DNA from: Suttonella indologenes
GTDB lineage: Bacteria > Pseudomonadota > Gammaproteobacteria > Cardiobacteriales > Cardiobacteriaceae
Direction: 5' to 3'
Assembly (NCBI RefSeq): GCF_900460215.1
Contig: NZ_UHIA01000003.1
Location: forward strand, 62,001-126,000
DNA: 64,000 nt
Shown here: positions 60,929 through 64,000 of the stretch, piece by piece
Numbering within the stretch: the first letter of the stretch is position 1
How the letters are laid out: each line of letters starts with the position of its first letter
Made by a program: the position numbers and the translations under genes
The notes under the pieces: model-generated
Database searches by the model: none
The model's input: only the letters and a program-made list of their open reading frames with translations
What the model was told of the DNA's origin: nothing

Positions 60929-61705
60929 ATGCAGAATAATCCCATTGAAGCAAAGTCTTATATCTATGAACATCCGCTTTCGGAACGTATGCGTTTATTT
61001 ATGCGTCTTGACAGCATGTTCGAACAGATGCGTCTGTTTCACAAAGCCGACGAATATTATTCGATTCAGCTTTTTTTAGATGCTTTATTCGATGTCTTGG
61101 ATTTTCTCCACCGCTATGAAATCCGTGCGGAAATTCTCAAAGAATTACAGCGCTTAAGAATTTTACTGGCACGTGAAATCGAACATGTGCATATCCATTG
61201 CCGGCATGACGAAGATATTGACCGCAGTCTCATTGAGATTCACGACATGAATTTCAATCCGATTAGCGCTTTGCGCGAGAATGAATTATTTAACAGTCTG
61301 CGCCAACGCAATTTCAATCAGAGCGGCAACTGCCTGTTTGAAGTACCGGCCTATCAATTTTGGCTGGCAAAAAATTGCGAGCAGGGAAACGGCTTTCTGC
61401 CCTACTGCTATTCATTATTTTCTCCCATTGCCAAAGCCATCGGCTTAATTTTGACCTTAGTGCGCTGCGGTGCGACGATTACCGAAGAACATACCGATGA
61501 CGGCATGTTTTTAAAAACCTTGGAAAAGGACAAAAAAAACCAATTATTACGCGTGCATCTTGCCCCGCAATATTCAGTCTTTCCGCGCATCAGCGGCGAC
61601 AATCATCGCTTTGCGATTCGTTTTATGGAGCAACCCGATCCGCAGCTGCGCTCGGCGCAAACAGAAAAACCGGTGTCCTTCGGTTTACAAGTCTGCGTGT
61701 TATAA
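60929..61705 (+). CDS. zapD: Cell division protein ZapD
   Basis: 258 residues from ATG 60929 (AAAGGAAG upstream). ZapD crosslinks FtsZ filaments in the Z-ring. YIYEHPLSERMRLFMRLDSM, then FEQMRLFHKADE, and the C-terminal strands NQLLRVHLAPQYSVFPRIS, HRFAIRF and PVSFGLQVCVL fit the family. It is divergent from the fusion gene across ~290 bases in which I see no other gene; that stretch would hold the long rne leader used for autoregulation elsewhere. Confidence 0.9.
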   Translation: MQNNPIEAKSYIYEHPLSERMRLFMRLDSMFEQMRLFHKADEYYSIQLFLDALFDVLDFLHRYEIRAEILKELQRLRILLAREIEHVHIHCRHDEDIDRSLIEIHDMNFNPISALRENELFNSLRQRNFNQSGNCLFEVPAYQFWLAKNCEQGNGFLPYCYSLFSPIAKAIGLILTLVRCGATITEEHTDDGMFLKTLEKDKKNQLLRVHLAPQYSVFPRISGDNHRFAIRFMEQPDPQLRSAQTEKPVSFGLQVCVL

Positions 61706-61717
61706 GGAATTGAAAAA

Positions 61718-61810
61718 TATAGTCTCTTAACTTCAAAATGAGATTATTCTAAGCGCTTCTCCTGACAAAATGTGTATCTCTAAGTCTCATTTTGAAGTTA
61801 AGGTACTATA
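61718..61810. repeat. 93-bp Correia-like miniature element, copy 3
   Basis: Ends TATAGTCTCTTAACTTCAAA and (other strand) TATAGTACCTTAACTTCAAA; core nearly identical to copy 1 but inverted. It lies 13 bases after zapD and could serve as its 3' hairpin. Confidence 0.88.
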
Positions 61811-61854
61811 TAAAAAGGCACTTTCTGTTTAAGGTGCCTTTCGTGTTTCTATTC

Positions 61855-62152
61855 TAGGGTCTGTTGACAATCACCTTAAAGCCATAATGGTTGCAGCGAG
61901 GTAAATGTTTGCCGCAAAGGATCTGTCCGTTTTCTCCGAAGGCATGGCTATCTTCTTAAACTCTTTTAAATCACAGAAAACATTTTCTAGCAAATGACGC
62001 CATTTGTACATATGCCGATCATAAGCACGTTGCAGTTTTCGCTTGCTCGTCGGCGCAATCACCGCTTGGCAAGCGCTTTCGTTCAGTTCCTCTAACAGCC
62101 AATCTGCATCAAAGGCTTCGACTATAGCTTCTGTGTCTGAGTATTGCCCTCA
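61855..62152 (-). pseudogene. IS5-family transposase remnant
   Basis: GGGTCTGTTGACAA at 61858-61871 resembles an IS5-group end. The reading frame upstream carries QYSDTEAIVEAFDADWLLEE, MYKWRHLLENVFCDLKEFKK and EKTDRSFAANIYLAATIMAL, the C-terminal DDE end. The 5' two thirds are absent; the fragment stops against the recG 3' end. Not mobile by itself. Confidence 0.75.
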
Positions 62153-62169
62153 TATCCGCGGCAGTGCGT

Positions 62170-64000
62170 CTATACCTTCAAATATTCTGTATTTTTCCCA
62201 ATCCAGCGCGCCAGTAAGACTGCGGCATAATCGCTGCCTTCCAATGCGTCGGCGATTTGCTCCGCTTCAGCAAGCAAGACTTGGTCGCGTTCGATATCGG
62301 CGATTTTCAAACCCAATGCGCCGGTCTGCCGCGTGCCGAGTAATTCTCCCGCGCCGCGAATGCGCAAATCCTCTTCGGCGATGCGAAAACCGTCCGTACT
62401 GTCGCGCATCATATTCAGGCGGCGTTTGGCGGTTTCGCCCAAAGGCGCTTGATACATCAAAATGCAGTCCGATTGCACGCTGCCGCGCCCGACCCGCCCG
62501 CGCAATTGGTGCAATTGCGAGAGTCCGAAACGTTCGGCGTTTTCAATAACCATCAGCGAGGCATTCGGCACATCTACGCCCACTTCTATCACGGTAGTGG
62601 CGACTAATAAATCAATCTCCGCCGCCGCAAAGCGCCGCATGGTCTCGCTGCGTTCTTTACTCTCTATTCGCCCATGTACCAATGCCACGCGCACATCGGG
62701 CAGGAGGGCTTGGATGTGAGCGCTGACCGCCTCGGCGTTTTCGCATTCCAAGACTTCCGATTCTTCAATCAACGGACAGACCCAATAGGCCTGTGCGCCT
62801 TGGCGGCAAGCGGCGCCCACTCTGGCAATCAGCTCGTCGCGGCGCGCATTGCTCATCACGGAGGTGCGAATCGGCTGCCGCCCTGCCGGTAATACGTCGA
62901 TAATCGAGGTATCCAATTCGCCGTAAGCGCTCATGGCGAGGGTGCGCGGAATCGGCGTGGCGGTCAGCACCAATTGATGCACCGCCTGCCCGGCGGCGGC
63001 TTTTTCCTGCAATTGTAGACGTTGATGCACGCCAAAGCGGTGCTGCTCGTCCACCGCCACCAAAGCCAAATCCTGATATTGCACCTGTTCTTGGAAGACG
63101 GCATGGGTGCCGATAATCAGATGCGCTTCGCCTGCCGCAATCTCCGCCAATATTTGTCTCTTCTCTTTAGCGCGTAATTTGCTGACCAGCAAAACGCTGC
63201 GCAGCGGCAAATCCGCCAGTAAACGCTGCATATTTTGCGCATGTTGCTCGGCTAAAAGCTCCGTCGGCGCCATAAAGACGGCCTGTTTACCGGCCGCCAC
63301 CGCCTGCAAGCAAGCCAGCAGGGCAATCACCGTTTTGCCCGAACCGACATCGCCCTGCACCAAACGCAGCATCGGCACAGGGCGCGCCATATCGGCGGCA
63401 ATTTCCTGATATACACGCGCTTGCGCCTCTGTCAGCTGAAAAGGCAGACCTTGCAAAAAACGCCGCACTAAAGGACTATCCGCCGGCAGGGCGGGCGCAG
63501 GTAGGCGGCGCAATTGGGTGCGGGCATTGTGCAAGGACAATTGATGCGCGGCTAATTCTTCGATAATCAGGCGTTTTTTCGCAGGATGCTGATTATCATC
63601 GGGACAGGGCAAGACCTCCGCCAATGAGGGCTGATGCAGGGCATGCAAAGCGCGGGCAAAATCCCAGTAACCCGCCGCGCTTAAAGGGTCCTGCGGCGCA
63701 GGCGGCAATTGCGCTAAGAGCTGATGCACCGCTTGCCGCCAACGCATTTGGCTTAAGCCTTTCACGCTGGGATAGACCGCCTGCAAACTGTCGGGCAATT
63801 GCACCACATCGCCCTCGTCCAGCCATGTGATTTCAGGATGCGCCATATCGTAGCCATAGGAGTTGTAGGCAACCTTGCCGTAAAACAAGCCGCGGCGGTT
63901 TTCGCGAAACGGTTTGATTTGGCTGGGGTAAAAACGGAAATATACCAAGCGGAAGACATCGCCGTTATCGTCTTTAATCTCCACGCGCAGCAAGCGGCGG
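62170..64000 (-). CDS. recG: ATP-dependent DNA helicase RecG, N-terminus outside window
   Basis: At least 609 codons; the start lies beyond 64000. RecG remodels stalled replication forks and Holliday junctions. The OB-fold wedge region is at the right edge (YNSYGYDMAHPEI). Helicase motifs: I LVQGDVGSGKTVIALL, Ia FMAPTELLAEQHA, II LVAVDEQHRFGVHQR, III LTATPIPRTLAMSAYG, V LLVATTVIEVGVDVPNA, VI QLRGRVGRGSVQSDC. The conserved C-terminal TRG region (ERFGLSQLHQL to DLRIRGAGELLGTRQTG) is complete. The short IS5 remnant abuts its 3' end. Confidence 0.96.
   Translation of the reverse strand, partial: RRLLRVEIKDDNGDVFRLVYFRFYPSQIKPFRENRRGLFYGKVAYNSYGYDMAHPEITWLDEGDVVQLPDSLQAVYPSVKGLSQMRWRQAVHQLLAQLPPAPQDPLSAAGYWDFARALHALHQPSLAEVLPCPDDNQHPAKKRLIIEELAAHQLSLHNARTQLRRLPAPALPADSPLVRRFLQGLPFQLTEAQARVYQEIAADMARPVPMLRLVQGDVGSGKTVIALLACLQAVAAGKQAVFMAPTELLAEQHAQNMQRLLADLPLRSVLLVSKLRAKEKRQILAEIAAGEAHLIIGTHAVFQEQVQYQDLALVAVDEQHRFGVHQRLQLQEKAAAGQAVHQLVLTATPIPRTLAMSAYGELDTSIIDVLPAGRQPIRTSVMSNARRDELIARVGAACRQGAQAYWVCPLIEESEVLECENAEAVSAHIQALLPDVRVALVHGRIESKERSETMRRFAAAEIDLLVATTVIEVGVDVPNASLMVIENAERFGLSQLHQLRGRVGRGSVQSDCILMYQAPLGETAKRRLNMMRDSTDGFRIAEEDLRIRGAGELLGTRQTGALGLKIADIERDQVLLAEAEQIADALEGSDYAAVLLARWIGKNTEYLKV

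Noticed and set aside
1..64000. tRNA, rRNA or tmRNA genes
   Set aside because: No cloverleaf with TTCRA loop and no rRNA-like block was recognised in the intergenic regions on either strand.

Overview
The window is one chromosomal segment of a Gram-negative proteobacterium. gyrA, rne, recG, uvrC, kdsB, pgsA, rnt, zapD, mnmC and rimO are present, together with a trimeric-type porin, an RmpM-like OmpA protein and an ACP-type lysozyme inhibitor. The gene set and moderate GC suggest a gammaproteobacterium near the Cardiobacteriaceae (Suttonella/Cardiobacterium type). Several surface genes and the repeat families look Neisseria-like, so the assignment is an inference.

Layout. 0-8.8 kb: the 5' part of a FimX-like c-di-GMP protein frameshifted by a heptanucleotide repeat, nitronate monooxygenase, mnmC, a small AT-rich membrane-anchored protein, a COG2984/4120/1101-type ABC importer with two tandem binding proteins, and a YciO/Sua5 protein. 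9-13.6 kb: a DeoR regulator, ptsH-ptsI, fbp and a secreted ACP-like lysozyme inhibitor. 13.9-17.5 kb: gyrA and the fructokinase mak. 17.6-28.8 kb: a pentose/hexose catabolic island. It holds a response regulator, PfkB kinase, class II aldolase, D-lyxose isomerase, a ribose-type ABC importer, a hybrid histidine kinase and xylulokinase; the two regulators bracket the transport/catabolism operon.

28.9-36.4 kb is a 7,537-bp composite transposon. Two inverted 995-bp IS982-family copies bound it, with a 7-bp target duplication (TATTTTA) outside. It carries plasmid debris (an RHH antitoxin with a beheaded toxin, and a replication-accessory pseudogene whose only stops are five in-frame TGAs), a Fic protein, an IS30 element, transposase fragments and rclA. 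36.7-41.4 kb returns to the host: rmpM-like, DUF3817, rimO, an EIIB-EIIA protein without an EIIC, and a SUKH-domain protein. 41.4-45.2 kb is a scar region with IS200/IS605 (tnpA, tnpB, putative omega-RNA), two gene stumps, tehB and a GNAT gene with a 55-codon partner. 45.3-50.3 kb has two OppA paralogues and the main porin. 51-51.7 kb is vapBC. 52.1-60.6 kb is a long minus-strand cluster from an RNase E-transaldolase fusion gene through a Trm112-like gene, kdsB, uvrC, pgsA and rnt to a DUF2167 gene. zapD, an IS5 remnant and recG (cut by the window edge) close the segment.

The most striking observations are: (i) an uninterrupted 1,323-codon ORF fusing RNase E to a complete transaldolase; (ii) a three-copy, ~130-bp, three-hairpin repeat that supplies the Shine-Dalgarno and start codon of two unrelated genes; (iii) two families of Correia-like miniature elements beginning TATAGT (three 93-bp copies; two ~232-bp copies carrying GTCGGAT palindromes); (iv) a heptanucleotide slippage tract that switches a c-di-GMP regulator out of frame; (v) the composite transposon and its UGA-riddled gene. 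No rRNA, tRNA or CRISPR was recognised.
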